A DNA stretch of 64,000 nucleotides from a virus. A program made the translations under genes and the position numbers. The stretch covers positions 20,702-84,701 of the IMG/VR virus record IMGVR_UViG_3300025082_002887, one strand, 5' to 3'. Positions 25,857 through 35,327 of the stretch are shown here, in pieces. The notes under the pieces were generated by a model. That model was not told the origin of the DNA. It did no database searches and saw nothing but the letters and a program-made list of their open reading frames with translations. How positions within the stretch are numbered: the first letter of the stretch is position 1; every line of letters starts with the position of its first letter.

Positions 25857-26840
25857 ATGTCAGCAAATACTGTAAAACCGAGCGATCCAAAAAGAAAGGC
25901 TCCCGGGGGCAACTTACCAAAAGAAAGGATGCTCCGACAATCTGGGATTGATGGAGATCCAAATCCACAAAAAGTACCTAAATTAAATGTGCCTCCCTCC
26001 GGAGAGGTAGTATATTTTGGCCCTTATGGATCGCACATCGCGCTGGGCGGGGATCGTTTAAACCCGCGCAAAGGCTTCAAATATGGCGGAGGGAAAGCCA
26101 TGGCCGGCGTTACTGCCTGTGCCCATGTTGATATTGTCGCCGGCCTTGATTCTTTTGACACGTATAAGAATAGAATACCCACAGTACCAGTTAACCCGGA
26201 TGCATTTCGTGATGCTGCACGAGTTTATATTTCTCAAAATTGTGATGTAGACGATCAATTCACTTGCGCAGATGGCAGTATAGGAAATATAAAAAATAAA
26301 TCGGCTGCAGTCATCAAAGCTGATGGAGTTAGGATAATTGGACGAGAAGGGATTAAAATTATAACTGGAACCGACTCAGCTAATTCACGCGGCAAAACTA
26401 TAAATAGTGTTCCTCCTATCGATTTAATTGCTGGAAACGCCCCTCCTGAAATGATGCAACCCATTCCAAGGGGCATGAATTTAAGAGACGCGCTACAAAC
26501 AATAGTTGATAGAATCAATCAATTGAGTGGAATTGTTGATAATTTTTTCACCGAACAGCAAGCCTTTAATAGCGTGTTGGCATGGCACGACCACCCAGAT
26601 TTCATATCAATGGCAATTTCTGGGATTGCCACAAGCGGCACAAGTACAAAAGCTTTTTTTAATGGCAATACTTATTTTAATATGGATGTAGCGATCCAGG
26701 GATTGAAAAACCAGGCTGCCGGCATCAGAATTAAAAAAGATTTTCTACTTCACAAATGTGCGATGAGTGGTTTAGTTGTAGAATATTTAAGACCAAGCGG
26801 CCTCAAATGGATTAATAGTCGCCAAGTTAATACCAGCTAA
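25857..26840 (+). CDS. spike-like virion protein
   Basis: A 327-residue protein that follows the hub after a 28-base gap with a GAGGG site. The N-terminal 60 residues are Pro/Gly/Lys-rich and disordered. Residues about 140-175 (SAAVIKADGVRIIGREGIKI) look like repeated beta turns of the kind found in triple-helical spikes of gp5/VgrG proteins. A helical segment (RDALQTIVDRINQLSGIVDN) follows, and FFNGNTYFNMDVAIQGLKNQ lies near the end. Position after the endopeptidase hub suggests a separate spike or a hub-associated protein. Recognition is structural and inferred. Confidence 0.5.
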   Translation: MSANTVKPSDPKRKAPGGNLPKERMLRQSGIDGDPNPQKVPKLNVPPSGEVVYFGPYGSHIALGGDRLNPRKGFKYGGGKAMAGVTACAHVDIVAGLDSFDTYKNRIPTVPVNPDAFRDAARVYISQNCDVDDQFTCADGSIGNIKNKSAAVIKADGVRIIGREGIKIITGTDSANSRGKTINSVPPIDLIAGNAPPEMMQPIPRGMNLRDALQTIVDRINQLSGIVDNFFTEQQAFNSVLAWHDHPDFISMAISGIATSGTSTKAFFNGNTYFNMDVAIQGLKNQAAGIRIKKDFLLHKCAMSGLVVEYLRPSGLKWINSRQVNTS

Positions 26841-26857
26841 ACAAATGAGAAACTAAT

Positions 26858-29800
26858 ATGCCTAATAATATACCTTTAACAGAAGAACAAAAAACACAAC
26901 TGTACCGCTCACTTTATACACTGTATCAAAACTTAAAAGATTCACCCGAGAAAGGTACGAATAATATTTCATTTGTTGCTTGGACCGCCCCTAAAGGAGT
27001 CCCCGGATCCGCCGGCTATATAGCCGGTTTCTATTCTCCCACACAAACTGAGTTTGTAGACACGCTAACCGCACAATACAAAGAATCCTCACAAACAATA
27101 CAACAATTTATTGTTGATACATACAAATATTATGGCTACGGACCAAAAATCAAGATTAAAGAAGAAGGAGCCGACACAACTGCAGAAAAATGGCATTTAC
27201 AAACAAAAACTTTTTTGTCAAAAGATAAAAAATATTATATTGTTCCAGTAGTATATAAGAAAATAGTTGACAACCCAGCGATAAAACAATTTTTTACAAA
27301 CCCTTCTGATACTCTTTCTAAAGACAGTAAACTACAGATTTATGGCAATAAGGAAGAGCCCGGTCATGGAATTCTTGGTGATGCTCCTGCTTCTAAAATA
27401 TTTCGAAATTCTGCAAAAGTATGGGCTCTGGAAAAGCTAGCCAGCGATTTAGCAAAAAGTATTAATCAAGACCATAGAAAAGAAGCGGAAACTATGGGCT
27501 TTCTACCTGTTGATTCTAAAAACGTTGATAATAATAATGCTGAAATGGCAGAAGCATGGTATATTGATGCGCGCCCACCTGAATACCAAAATCTATTTTT
27601 AAAAATAATGTTTGATAAAGGCTGGGTCGATGCAATCCCTCCACAACTTAGTCCTTGTGTGGACTTGCCATCATCTCGCACTGTTATGATATTTATAAAA
27701 TCATTTCAACAAGATCTAAATAATTTAGAACAAATATTATGGAAATTTAATGATCGTATTATATCTTCTAAAGTTCAAATGCCTTTTGATGCGGCGTGTA
27801 CCGCTGGAAAAGTACCAAAGATTCCTGAACTTATAAACTATCTCCTAAGATTAAATGGAAAGCCTGAAATTGATGACAAGTCCAACGCCGCCCTTCAATT
27901 TGGTTTTACCGAGGAATTAGAATTACAATATATTGCTTACAGCGAAGAACCTGAATGTTTGTGTGACGACACAAACATTAATGCATACATTTTACAAAAA
28001 GGCATCGAAGATCTTAAGAAAACTCCTCCTTTCGACTCTCCAACTAACAATGGTTTTTTATTTTATTTGCCTGAAATTATGAGAAAATATGTTCCATACC
28101 TGAACGGGCCAAAAAGTAAGTTTCTTTTTTCAGCTCAAGAGTCGTGGATACGTTTTGCTAATTCTTTTGTCTATCCAAAGCCTGAAATAGTACATGACAC
28201 ATCAGAATCTGCGGCGGATCATTTTGCAAAACAAATGGCAGCAATCGAAAAAGTAACAAAATCAGGCTTTAACGTCTTAAAAGACGCTGCGTATCTTCAA
28301 GACCCCACAATGATCATGAATTCAGATATAAGAAATTTAATTCAAGGGGCAACGAGTTCTCAAGTTGTATTTGCTGGTGATGATGTAATGATGAAGGCCA
28401 TTAAATCAGATATACTTAATTTAACATCATTATATGGGCGCCTTCTTCACAAAGTACCAATAACAGAATTAGTTAAACTTGCTGTAGCAGCTATTGTTAA
28501 ATGCACCAGCGATAGCGCGCTTAAGAAAAAATTATGTAGAACTCTTATAAAAACGATGCCAAGGATTGAGATTGAAACAAAAATATATCCATGTTTGCGC
28601 GATGGCGGCCATGAAGGTGCCATCGCTTCATTACAAAGTGCTATTGGAGGAAGAGAAAGTAAAGTTTATGAACAGGCAAGGGCACGCCATCCAGAAAAAT
28701 TTCCCGCTTCTGAAGGAATGAAAACAGAAGCCGAGATGGCAGCCGTAAATGATTTTTATTGTAATGACCCGGCACTTCAAAATGCGCTCGGTCGTTCTCC
28801 CGATGACATGTCTGAAGAATTGCTTGCTTGGCTAGAGGGCGAATATGCATCGGCCGTTTGCGATTGTATATTAACAGTTTACGGACCCGTACAAAAAATA
28901 ATTCAATTTGTAGAAGAAGCAAAAGACGAAGTTAGCGATGTTGTAGACATCCTTGGTAAAAATAAAGCTCAATCTGCAGAAGGCCAATCAACTTTTTCAT
29001 TTGACAGATATATAGCTCCTTGCAAAAAAACCGAAGACAGGATCCAGTCCTTCGGGGACGAACTTCAAAAAGGTCTAGAAAAGATGGTTCTTGATATAAT
29101 GTTAGCGGCCGTTTTAGTAGTATTAAACCAAGTTAAAAGTTCAATAATGGGAGGGCTCCTAAGAGATGTATGTAATGCAGCAAAAAGTCCCTGGAAATTA
29201 TTAGATATCACCGATGAAATAATGAATTCTCCTCTTCATGTAGATACGACTTTTCTTGATCTTAAGAAAAAGATTGGAAATATTGGAAAACTGGCCGGCC
29301 TTAGTGCCGATATAAACGATTTAATAGACGGAATTAATGCTCTTTCTAGTGAGTTCAGCCCAAGCGAAATGAAACGTCTTTTTTTCACCGAGTGTGGTGA
29401 TAACTCTTTTGATGCCGGGTTTCAATCAGTTGCCGATTCGATGGCCAAGAACCACAATGTTACCATTGAGGGACAGAACCCCGAGGTGGCCACCAATAAT
29501 ATATTTAACGACCATACTCCCACAGGCGCCGCGCTTACAGCACAAGAATCAATGACGTTAACAAACCTAGAAGACCCAGAAGCGGCACCATTAAATATTC
29601 CTCCGGCATGCCCGGCCGCCCCCGTAAATAGCCCGGGCCCCTATCACGATTTATTATCGGGCATAGGCGGACTAATGAGTCCTGATGTGTTTGATGAAGC
29701 AATAGATGCTTGGGAAAGAGCTAAATCAGAGTTTGTTGACTTATGTGATCCGGACACGCCAAATGTTCTGGGGGACAATGTTTCCGAAGGTGATATTAGA

Positions 29801-32800
29801 AAATTAGCAGAATATGATCAAAACAAGATGCTTGATGAAATTACAACAATGTTGCCATTGTTGGATCCTAGTAAACTAGAAGATATGATGCCTCCATTAT
29901 TTTGCGGCCCATGTGATCCTGGAAAAGTTGGCCAAGAGCCTTTAATGCCAAGCCAAACACATCCATCACAATTATTCTTGCTTGATCGCATGAACAAAAA
30001 TCTTTTTAAAATGGTTAATAAGATGTTTAATAACAATATAAGCGCTTATAAGCCAATTATAATGGACGTTAGAGAAGATGCTAAACAATACCCAGAAATA
30101 TACAAAGAGTTGGCAGAAAAACATATGCCCACTAAAAAAGAACTAAAAAAAATGACAGATGTTGAAAAGTCAGAGGCTTTTTCAGATGCTCACAAACTTA
30201 TACAAACAGAAATGATGTCGCGCTTCGCCGCTGAAGATGGCGATGGGACGAGCCAAAAAGATAAATTTGTTGCAAAAGCACTTTTGGATGCTCTTGAATC
30301 GGCCGCGGCCCAGTCTGAGGTTAACCCAAACCAAAATATAATTATCAATCCTGAATCCCGCGTATTCTCATACGATATCCCTGATAGTGCGAATCAAATA
30401 TTAATGATAATAAATTTTTCAAACAGCGCATCGACATATGGTTCTATAACAACAGAATCACGACAAATAAAGATTGCTGTTCAAAATAAATTTAGTAAAA
30501 CCATTGAATACGAATGGCCTAATCCTAAAAGTACCGAACTCCACCAAATAAAAGATTTTAACGAATTAGATTTAACTATGGAATTTTTTAGGCACCTCGG
30601 TGAAAAAATACCCGCGATGAATTCTTTACTAGGATTGGAGGTTGTAACCCAGACAATAACGGGGGGAAAACAAGCATCGGTTCTTACACAACACTATCCT
30701 TTGATTGTAAATCTAATATTTGAAACTGTTTTTACTCAAGCAGCACAACATGATTTGTTTAGAAGTAATATATTTTATCAAGTGCCATTGACGGATGAAG
30801 AAGTAAAAAAGAGATGCAAAGAGGGCCCCGGCAAAAAGCCTCTTTTAGATACGGCAAAGCTTGCTGATGATGTTTCCAAAGCACGCGAAGCGCTAGAATG
30901 TGTTATAGGAATGTTTGAAACTCCAGACGCAACCCAGGTTGCACAAATGTTTGGTCTTTATAAGTTAATAATCAAAGTTTGTATAATAGAAGAATTCTTA
31001 AAAAATATATTTATCTTTGGTTTCGTTAGAATAGCTGATATTTTAGAATCAGACATATACATGCCAATATTATTAAAAAATATTGTTGGTGTTATACAAT
31101 CATCAGTTAACGGAGACAACTATGATAACTTATTAGATTACTCAGCAAAAATTATAAATGGGCGAGAAATTTTAGGAGAAGAATTTAAAAGCGTAGGCCC
31201 CGCCGACGAATGGGCAACAGGGCCTTTCGGTCCAATGAAAAAAATGAAAACACCAGAAGAGTGTTTAATGATAATAATTAGAGAAACCGCGCGAGAAGTT
31301 AACGACATTTTAGATGATCGTATACAAGGCCTTTTAGATCCAGGCTGGACTAAAAAGTTTTTTGCATATGATAGTGTAGACGACCCCGAAACTCAATCTG
31401 TATTAGAAAGTAGACTTTTAGAGTATGCAATTTTATCGCCAGATTATTGGTCTCCAAACGTATATCCCCGCCCCCATCACGGCCTCTCACCTACTTTAGG
31501 AAAGTTAGATGCAATGAACCCTATATTGGAGACCGAACCCGACCGCGGGCTGACCGTGTACAGCGACGCCAACGGTGCCACAATCTTCAAAGGTGGGTGG
31601 CCCACCGCCCCCACAAACGTAACCCAGTTTGAAACGGACCGCGCATTCAACGCAGTATCTTATTGGCCGACTATTGGGAATCAACCATGGGGCGGCGGAC
31701 TATTTCTGCAACCTTATATGAAAATTACATCTAAACTATCTGGCCCGTCAGGACCCGGCTCCTTTTGGACAAAATTCAAAAAGGCCTATGAGTTAAAAAA
31801 AGAATTCGAAACAAATCCAACCTCGGCCGCATTCGCCGCACAGTATACAAAATCTTCTGATCCAAACAATGTAGGAGAAAATGCAGTTGCGTTGTTGATA
31901 AGCAAAATGGATGACAATAGTCTGACACAGGATGCGCGCGCTCTATTATTCAATTCGTTCTTTAAAACATTTTTCGACCCAACTTACCTCCCAGATGCGA
32001 AAGCTAAAATGCCGTTTACACGATTAGTTTCTTCGCAAGTAACCTCGGCTGAAACCGCCGACACTAGCTATGAACCATATTATTATTGGGACGACAACCT
32101 AGATAACGCCATTCAGGGCGCCCAAGAAAGATATCATTGGCTTAATAGAGGTATAATATCGACGGACTTTGCTCTTGACGTAGCTCAGCGAGCCGAGCAA
32201 AAAGCACAGAACCTCGCCCTCGCGGAAGAAATAGCACTTCAGGCAGCATATGCAAATATGATATCAGGAATCGTACTCGCCCCCGGGGAATCCTTGTCCT
32301 CCCGTAAAAAAGAGATTCATAGTTACATCTATTCTAACAGGAAGCATTTTTATCCTCCCCACATTAACCCTTCCAACAGCTTTGGAAACTTAAACGCTGT
32401 TCCTGCAAAGGCGTTCCCAGAAGGCATGATGTTGTCTACCATTAATTTACTTGGGCTGGCCAAAGATATGTCCCCAATTACTAATCTAAAACCATCGACG
32501 ACAACCAGTGCCTTCTTCGACAGTGTTCGCAATTTTTTAGGCACAAACGGCGCCGGCTCTTTACAAACAACTGATCAATATCCCATCGACAAGGACGGCG
32601 CCGGCGGGTTCGAGTCCCCTGTACATGATTATACTGAAGCTGTAGCGTTCTGGTCTAGAGTAAGAGATATAATTTTTGATAGTCCTTATGATCTCTGGTT
32701 TGATTTCACATTAGGGATGAGATTAAATTTGGTGTTTCCTATAGATAGCGAAGAGGCTCAACAAGGTATTTTTGAAGCGGCGCAATTTCAAATGGACAAG

Positions 32801-34828
32801 GAAGACTTTGCTAAATACAAAAAAGAAAAAATGTTTATTTGGGAGAAAAGCGTGGACGAGAGGTTTCTTTGCCTTCCCTTGGAAAGTGTAGAGCATGACT
32901 TAACTTACATTGAAAACGAAATATGGAATGGCTGGGGCCCCGTTTATACAGCTTTAAATGATATTAATACATGGACGTCTCCGCTCTTCGGCACACAAAG
33001 TACTCTGGGCATAGTCACCACTCCCGGCGATTCTGGCGCGCCGTCTTTGTGGTCTATCACAAGAGCCATGTCTGCTGGCCTATACCAAGACAAAGATAAA
33101 GTTTTAGGATTGTTAAAAAAAGAATTAATGCAAAAAATGTTAGCTCCCGGGCCCGAACAAGAGCCTAATAAATTTTTGAATGAAATTCTGCCGGTTAAAG
33201 AATTAGTAGTAACAACTGCTTTGATGTTTCGATATTATATGGAAGGCGCCTACCCTTCTTTGAACCAATTATTTGATCCAACTAAAAAAACTCTTAATAG
33301 ATATATAAAACAATTAGCAGCAACCATTGATGGAGACTATCAATACGTAGATGACCTTACCGAAGAATCCGACCCGAACGCAGATTTAGGCACATCCCCG
33401 ACCGCAGAAGAGATAGTAAAGAAATTTTTCATGCTGGTGGTCCAGATGGCAGCTAATATGACAGATCCAACATGGAAAACGCCATGGTTTTTACCAGGCC
33501 CAATAACACCATGGGGAATTATCGCAAAATTATTAAATACTAAGTGGTCAGAGGACGAAACCGCTGGGGATTCAGACCTTCTTAAGCTTCTAGAAGAGTG
33601 CCCCGCCATACCGGTATCGTACGGCGAATCAGAGGAAGAGGCTGTAGAAGAAATATTATTACCGACTGCGCCAATGATTGACCCAGTAATACAAGAGCAG
33701 CTTAACAAATGGGCTCAAGATAAAGCAGACGGCTTTCCACCTCCAACATACGATGGGTTTGTCTTCTCGCCGTTCCCTTATTCGGAAGGCATACAGTTCC
33801 GCTATCGCGACGGCGTAGTTAAAAATAATAAAACGCTCCTTAAACTCCCCTTCTGGGAAAATAAGTGGCGCCACCCAATATACGTACCATATGTTTATTT
33901 GACAGACGAAGCGAAAAAGCGCCAATGGGAATTTTTTCAAGCGCGCCATTTTGGATTCCCAGCGCCCCCACCGTTTTATAATAAATTCAATGTTTTGAGT
34001 TGGGCCGTGGCCACGGACGACATTACAATCGATCAAAGCAACAACGCTACATACCCAAACCTCGCATCGACGACCCACCCGCGCTATAAAAAAAGCTGGG
34101 ACGGGATCCTCCGCGGCGTTAAAAACGCTGATTTTGCAGAGATGGCCGCCGGAACGATTCAACCAGCCTCTTGGGCACAAGTTTGTTCTTGGTATAATCC
34201 ATGCGTTTCCGACACCCCGCGGAGCGGGCTAGCATACACTGATGAATGCAGTTGGCCCAACGTACAACACCCTCCGCGAAGAAATTTCCCTGCATGGGGC
34301 GGCTCTGTGACCTCTCTCGGAGTCTCCAACCCCGAGCTTGTTCCATTTGTACATGGAAAGAACCTCACATGGAACCCAGCCCCCGGCGCCGTTGTGTGGG
34401 TGAGCCCCACGGATCCGGATAAGGTCATGTTCGCACCCCCGGCCCAGCCTTTAACAAACACCCAGACACACCCAGAGACAGGCGGAGTCGTGCCTTACAC
34501 TGAAACCGGCTATAATCAAGCCTGGTATTATTATTTGTATGGCTATGCCGGCGGTACATATGATACATTCGGACACAAAGGAGAAAACTATAAATACACG
34601 GACAACTGGTGGCAATGGCCCAACTTGTTCGGGCCCCCAAATTGGTCGCCCACATGGAAAGGCCCCGACATTCATACACAGATATATGTTAGCTGGTATC
34701 AAAGTCAGATAGTTGAGTATCAAATAGTGAAAGAAGGCGCTGTTGAACATCTTAAAGGATTAGCACAAGAAGTGATCGATACAGGGTACATCACTGCGGG
34801 CATGGCGGCTACTTGGAAAAACTTCTAA
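26858..34828 (+). CDS. giant virion protein, 2656 residues, function unknown
   Basis: Single uninterrupted frame. No catalytic motif is recognised. The first 600 residues are Lys/Asp-rich and mixed alpha/beta. Around residues 660-760 there are several Cys (VCDCILTVYG, YCNDPAL). Two hydrophobic helices occur near residue 745 (MLAAVLVVLNQVKSSIMGG) and near 1380 (IFIFGFVRIADI). The last 500 residues are Trp/Tyr/Pro-rich (WWQWPNLFGPPNWSPTWKG). Its position between the spike-like gene and the gp25-like gene places it in the tail or baseplate. It is not an obvious tape measure because it lacks long coiled coils. Local GC-rich patches occur at about 31520-31640 and 34200-34500. Function remains open. 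Confidence 0.55.
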   Translation: MPNNIPLTEEQKTQLYRSLYTLYQNLKDSPEKGTNNISFVAWTAPKGVPGSAGYIAGFYSPTQTEFVDTLTAQYKESSQTIQQFIVDTYKYYGYGPKIKIKEEGADTTAEKWHLQTKTFLSKDKKYYIVPVVYKKIVDNPAIKQFFTNPSDTLSKDSKLQIYGNKEEPGHGILGDAPASKIFRNSAKVWALEKLASDLAKSINQDHRKEAETMGFLPVDSKNVDNNNAEMAEAWYIDARPPEYQNLFLKIMFDKGWVDAIPPQLSPCVDLPSSRTVMIFIKSFQQDLNNLEQILWKFNDRIISSKVQMPFDAACTAGKVPKIPELINYLLRLNGKPEIDDKSNAALQFGFTEELELQYIAYSEEPECLCDDTNINAYILQKGIEDLKKTPPFDSPTNNGFLFYLPEIMRKYVPYLNGPKSKFLFSAQESWIRFANSFVYPKPEIVHDTSESAADHFAKQMAAIEKVTKSGFNVLKDAAYLQDPTMIMNSDIRNLIQGATSSQVVFAGDDVMMKAIKSDILNLTSLYGRLLHKVPITELVKLAVAAIVKCTSDSALKKKLCRTLIKTMPRIEIETKIYPCLRDGGHEGAIASLQSAIGGRESKVYEQARARHPEKFPASEGMKTEAEMAAVNDFYCNDPALQNALGRSPDDMSEELLAWLEGEYASAVCDCILTVYGPVQKIIQFVEEAKDEVSDVVDILGKNKAQSAEGQSTFSFDRYIAPCKKTEDRIQSFGDELQKGLEKMVLDIMLAAVLVVLNQVKSSIMGGLLRDVCNAAKSPWKLLDITDEIMNSPLHVDTTFLDLKKKIGNIGKLAGLSADINDLIDGINALSSEFSPSEMKRLFFTECGDNSFDAGFQSVADSMAKNHNVTIEGQNPEVATNNIFNDHTPTGAALTAQESMTLTNLEDPEAAPLNIPPACPAAPVNSPGPYHDLLSGIGGLMSPDVFDEAIDAWERAKSEFVDLCDPDTPNVLGDNVSEGDIRKLAEYDQNKMLDEITTMLPLLDPSKLEDMMPPLFCGPCDPGKVGQEPLMPSQTHPSQLFLLDRMNKNLFKMVNKMFNNNISAYKPIIMDVREDAKQYPEIYKELAEKHMPTKKELKKMTDVEKSEAFSDAHKLIQTEMMSRFAAEDGDGTSQKDKFVAKALLDALESAAAQSEVNPNQNIIINPESRVFSYDIPDSANQILMIINFSNSASTYGSITTESRQIKIAVQNKFSKTIEYEWPNPKSTELHQIKDFNELDLTMEFFRHLGEKIPAMNSLLGLEVVTQTITGGKQASVLTQHYPLIVNLIFETVFTQAAQHDLFRSNIFYQVPLTDEEVKKRCKEGPGKKPLLDTAKLADDVSKAREALECVIGMFETPDATQVAQMFGLYKLIIKVCIIEEFLKNIFIFGFVRIADILESDIYMPILLKNIVGVIQSSVNGDNYDNLLDYSAKIINGREILGEEFKSVGPADEWATGPFGPMKKMKTPEECLMIIIRETAREVNDILDDRIQGLLDPGWTKKFFAYDSVDDPETQSVLESRLLEYAILSPDYWSPNVYPRPHHGLSPTLGKLDAMNPILETEPDRGLTVYSDANGATIFKGGWPTAPTNVTQFETDRAFNAVSYWPTIGNQPWGGGLFLQPYMKITSKLSGPSGPGSFWTKFKKAYELKKEFETNPTSAAFAAQYTKSSDPNNVGENAVALLISKMDDNSLTQDARALLFNSFFKTFFDPTYLPDAKAKMPFTRLVSSQVTSAETADTSYEPYYYWDDNLDNAIQGAQERYHWLNRGIISTDFALDVAQRAEQKAQNLALAEEIALQAAYANMISGIVLAPGESLSSRKKEIHSYIYSNRKHFYPPHINPSNSFGNLNAVPAKAFPEGMMLSTINLLGLAKDMSPITNLKPSTTTSAFFDSVRNFLGTNGAGSLQTTDQYPIDKDGAGGFESPVHDYTEAVAFWSRVRDIIFDSPYDLWFDFTLGMRLNLVFPIDSEEAQQGIFEAAQFQMDKEDFAKYKKEKMFIWEKSVDERFLCLPLESVEHDLTYIENEIWNGWGPVYTALNDINTWTSPLFGTQSTLGIVTTPGDSGAPSLWSITRAMSAGLYQDKDKVLGLLKKELMQKMLAPGPEQEPNKFLNEILPVKELVVTTALMFRYYMEGAYPSLNQLFDPTKKTLNRYIKQLAATIDGDYQYVDDLTEESDPNADLGTSPTAEEIVKKFFMLVVQMAANMTDPTWKTPWFLPGPITPWGIIAKLLNTKWSEDETAGDSDLLKLLEECPAIPVSYGESEEEAVEEILLPTAPMIDPVIQEQLNKWAQDKADGFPPPTYDGFVFSPFPYSEGIQFRYRDGVVKNNKTLLKLPFWENKWRHPIYVPYVYLTDEAKKRQWEFFQARHFGFPAPPPFYNKFNVLSWAVATDDITIDQSNNATYPNLASTTHPRYKKSWDGILRGVKNADFAEMAAGTIQPASWAQVCSWYNPCVSDTPRSGLAYTDECSWPNVQHPPRRNFPAWGGSVTSLGVSNPELVPFVHGKNLTWNPAPGAVVWVSPTDPDKVMFAPPAQPLTNTQTHPETGGVVPYTETGYNQAWYYYLYGYAGGTYDTFGHKGENYKYTDNWWQWPNLFGPPNWSPTWKGPDIHTQIYVSWYQSQIVEYQIVKEGAVEHLKGLAQEVIDTGYITAGMAATWKNF
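27012..27027. repeat. 16-bp perfect palindrome
   Basis: CCGGCTATATAGCCGG lies within the 2656-residue gene near its start. At 16 bases, about one such palindrome is expected by chance in a window this size, so it is noted but not argued. Confidence 0.35.
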
Positions 34829-34896
34829 GCAGAATAAAAAGAAGAAGAGAAATAATTGATGTAATTGCTATTTATTATAAAAAGGGGTAAAAAAAA

Positions 34897-35307
34897 ATGG
34901 CAGTTGGATTTTCTCCAAAATTACCTTTGCAACCTGATTCTGTAGACGGGTTTTACAAATTAAATAAAACTTTAGGAGAAGTTGTTAAGCAAAATTTAAA
35001 AATGATTATATTGACAACGCCTGGCGAACGCATGATGCACCCAGAGTTTGGCGTCGGTGCCAGAAATTTTTTATTTGAGACAACAGACTCAACCTTCCAG
35101 GGTCTTACTGCTAAAATAAATGAACAAGTACGAAAATATTTACCCTTTATTGATATTGTAGATATTGGTTTAACAGACGAGAATCTAGAAAAAACAGATA
35201 ATTTTAATTATAAATCAACACACTATATGAGATTACAGCTAGTATATTATATTCCAAATTTAAACTTAAGTGATACTTTAAGAATCGTTGTTTCTACGAG
35301 CCCTTAA
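34897..35307 (+). CDS. gp25: baseplate wedge protein, gp25-like
   Basis: A 136-residue protein of the gp25/GpW family. NLKMIILTTPGERMMHPEFG is the family hallmark (L-x-T-x-x-G-E-R-x-x-x-P-x-F-G), followed by helical and beta segments (QGLTAKINEQVRKYLPFIDI). gp25 is a lysozyme-like fold that forms part of the wedge joining the hub to the sheath in contractile tails. An AAGGGG site lies 9 bases before the ATG. TATAAAAA at 34876-34883 is one base from the T4 late promoter TATAAATA. The next gene, gp6-like, keeps the order of many T4-like genomes. Confidence 0.9.
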   Translation: MAVGFSPKLPLQPDSVDGFYKLNKTLGEVVKQNLKMIILTTPGERMMHPEFGVGARNFLFETTDSTFQGLTAKINEQVRKYLPFIDIVDIGLTDENLEKTDNFNYKSTHYMRLQLVYYIPNLNLSDTLRIVVSTSP

Positions 35308-35327
35308 ATAACAAGGAAAGATAAAAG

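Noticed and set aside
33659-34180. Antisense 173-codon frame
   Set aside because: Shadow of the 2656-residue gene; Arg/Trp-rich with no motif.
34876-34883. TATAAAAA upstream of the gp25-like gene, possible late promoter
   Set aside because: One base from TATAAATA and well placed, but other intergenic gaps before late genes (25829, 54123, 57514) show no matching motif, and the ribosome site would lie in or next to it. Not enough support to call.
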